Of a DNA stretch of 64,000 nt, positions 63,706-64,000 are shown piece after piece. The translations under genes and the position numbers were made by a program. The DNA is from Pseudomonas resinovorans NBRC 106553 (GTDB lineage Bacteria; Pseudomonadota; Gammaproteobacteria; Pseudomonadales; Pseudomonadaceae). The stretch covers positions 1,674,001 through 1,738,000 of the forward strand of contig NC_021499.1 in the NCBI RefSeq assembly GCF_000412695.1, in the 5' to 3' direction. Position 1 is the first letter of the stretch. Each line of letters begins with the position of its first letter. Under the pieces are notes generated by a model. The model was not told the origin of the DNA and did no database searches. It saw only the letters and a list, made by a program, of their open reading frames with translations.

Positions 63706-64000
63706 ATGAAAAAGCCAAATCCGCTTCTCGACGACCTCAAGGCCATCCTTCCCGCCATTGCCGCCAACGCCGCGCAGGCCGAGCAGTTGCGCCGGGTTCC
63801 CGACGAAAACATCGCCATGCTCAAGGCCATCGGCCTGCACCGCGCGCTGCAGCCCAAGCACTACGGCGGCATGGAAATCTCCCTGCCGGAATTCGCCGAT
63901 TGCGTGGTCGCCCTGGCCGGCGCCTGTGCCAGCACCGCCTGGGCCTTCAGCCTGCTCTGCACCCACAGCCACCAGTTGGCGCTGTTCTGCGCGCGGTTGC
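63706..64000 (+). CDS. 4-Hydroxyphenylacetate 3-hydroxylase, oxygenase component C2 (cut by right edge)
   Basis: The first 98 residues of an acyl-CoA-dehydrogenase-fold flavin monooxygenase. The segments AEQLRRVPDENIAMLKAIGLH and CASTAWAFSLLCTHSHQLA closely match, from memory, the C2 component of the Acinetobacter baumannii two-component enzyme, which hydroxylates 4-hydroxyphenylacetate to homoprotocatechuate using reduced FMN. The frame is open to the edge. The HpaR-like gene upstream agrees with this pathway. The reductase partner should lie outside the window. Confidence 0.88.
   Translation, partial: MKKPNPLLDDLKAILPAIAANAAQAEQLRRVPDENIAMLKAIGLHRALQPKHYGGMEISLPEFADCVVALAGACASTAWAFSLLCTHSHQLALFCARL

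Overview
The window is GC-rich chromosomal DNA from a Pseudomonas sensu lato (gammaproteobacterium). The evidence is the housekeeping gene content, a near full-length QuiP acyl-homoserine-lactone acylase, a six-gene Mrp/Sha antiporter with an A-B fusion, a DUF2790 protein, and many REP-like palindromes of the TAGGAGCGA / TAGGGGCGAATTC type. From memory, nth-rnf-metG-apbC-dcd matches one P. aeruginosa PAO1 segment (about PA3495 to PA3480) and quiP to the sha operon matches another (about PA1032 to PA1059). Here they lie side by side, joined through nadE-pncB, so this is probably not P. aeruginosa. No tRNA, rRNA, CRISPR array, insertion sequence or prophage gene was seen.

Region 1 (1-8.9 kb) is an accessory catabolic cluster. 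It holds the end of an aldehyde dehydrogenase, a two-domain VOC (extradiol-type) protein, a class A FAD monooxygenase, a 72-residue protein, a Rieske oxygenase and its VanB-type reductase, then a porin and a chemoreceptor. Together these could cover sensing, uptake, ring hydroxylation, ring cleavage and aldehyde oxidation for one aromatic compound. The substrate cannot be read from sequence.

Region 2 (9.0-20.4 kb) is housekeeping: a small acidic protein, nth, an Rnf-like operon, metG, apbC, dcd, nadE and pncB. The Rnf operon is abnormal. There is no rnfC; RnfB lacks its membrane anchor and carries a tail of about 320 residues resembling the C-terminal tail of RnfC; and RnfA/RnfE have lost three of the four cysteines that bind the intramembrane iron-sulfur cluster. 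The two FMN-attachment threonines (RnfD, RnfG) are kept.

Region 3 (20.5-42.3 kb) contains quiP, a GST, two SEC-C proteins, several lipoproteins, a tandem pair of OmpA-family lipoproteins with a hairpin covering the second ribosome binding site, a collagen-like secreted protein, dinG, an agarase-like glycoside hydrolase, a serine esterase, a third OmpA-like protein, pdxH, a glycerate utilisation trio (CdaR regulator, GntP permease, glycerate kinase) and a SlyB-type lipoprotein.

Region 4 (42.6-49.4 kb) is the mrpACDEFG Na+/H+ antiporter operon followed by an EamA transporter. Region 5 (49.4-64 kb) is mixed: a GapA-type GAPDH, a DUF488 protein, an SDR with a divergent LysR regulator, a LysR-controlled FUSC/DUF1656/HlyD/outer-membrane-factor efflux operon, a LuxR regulator beside a nitrilase and an orphan polyamine-type binding protein, and an HpaR-like MarR regulator before the start of a 4-hydroxyphenylacetate 3-hydroxylase oxygenase cut by the right edge.

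The intergenic DNA carries structured repeats: two copies of a modular long-hairpin element (270 and 150 bp), two three-way-junction palindromes whose inner stems covary, two shorter REPs and other hairpins.
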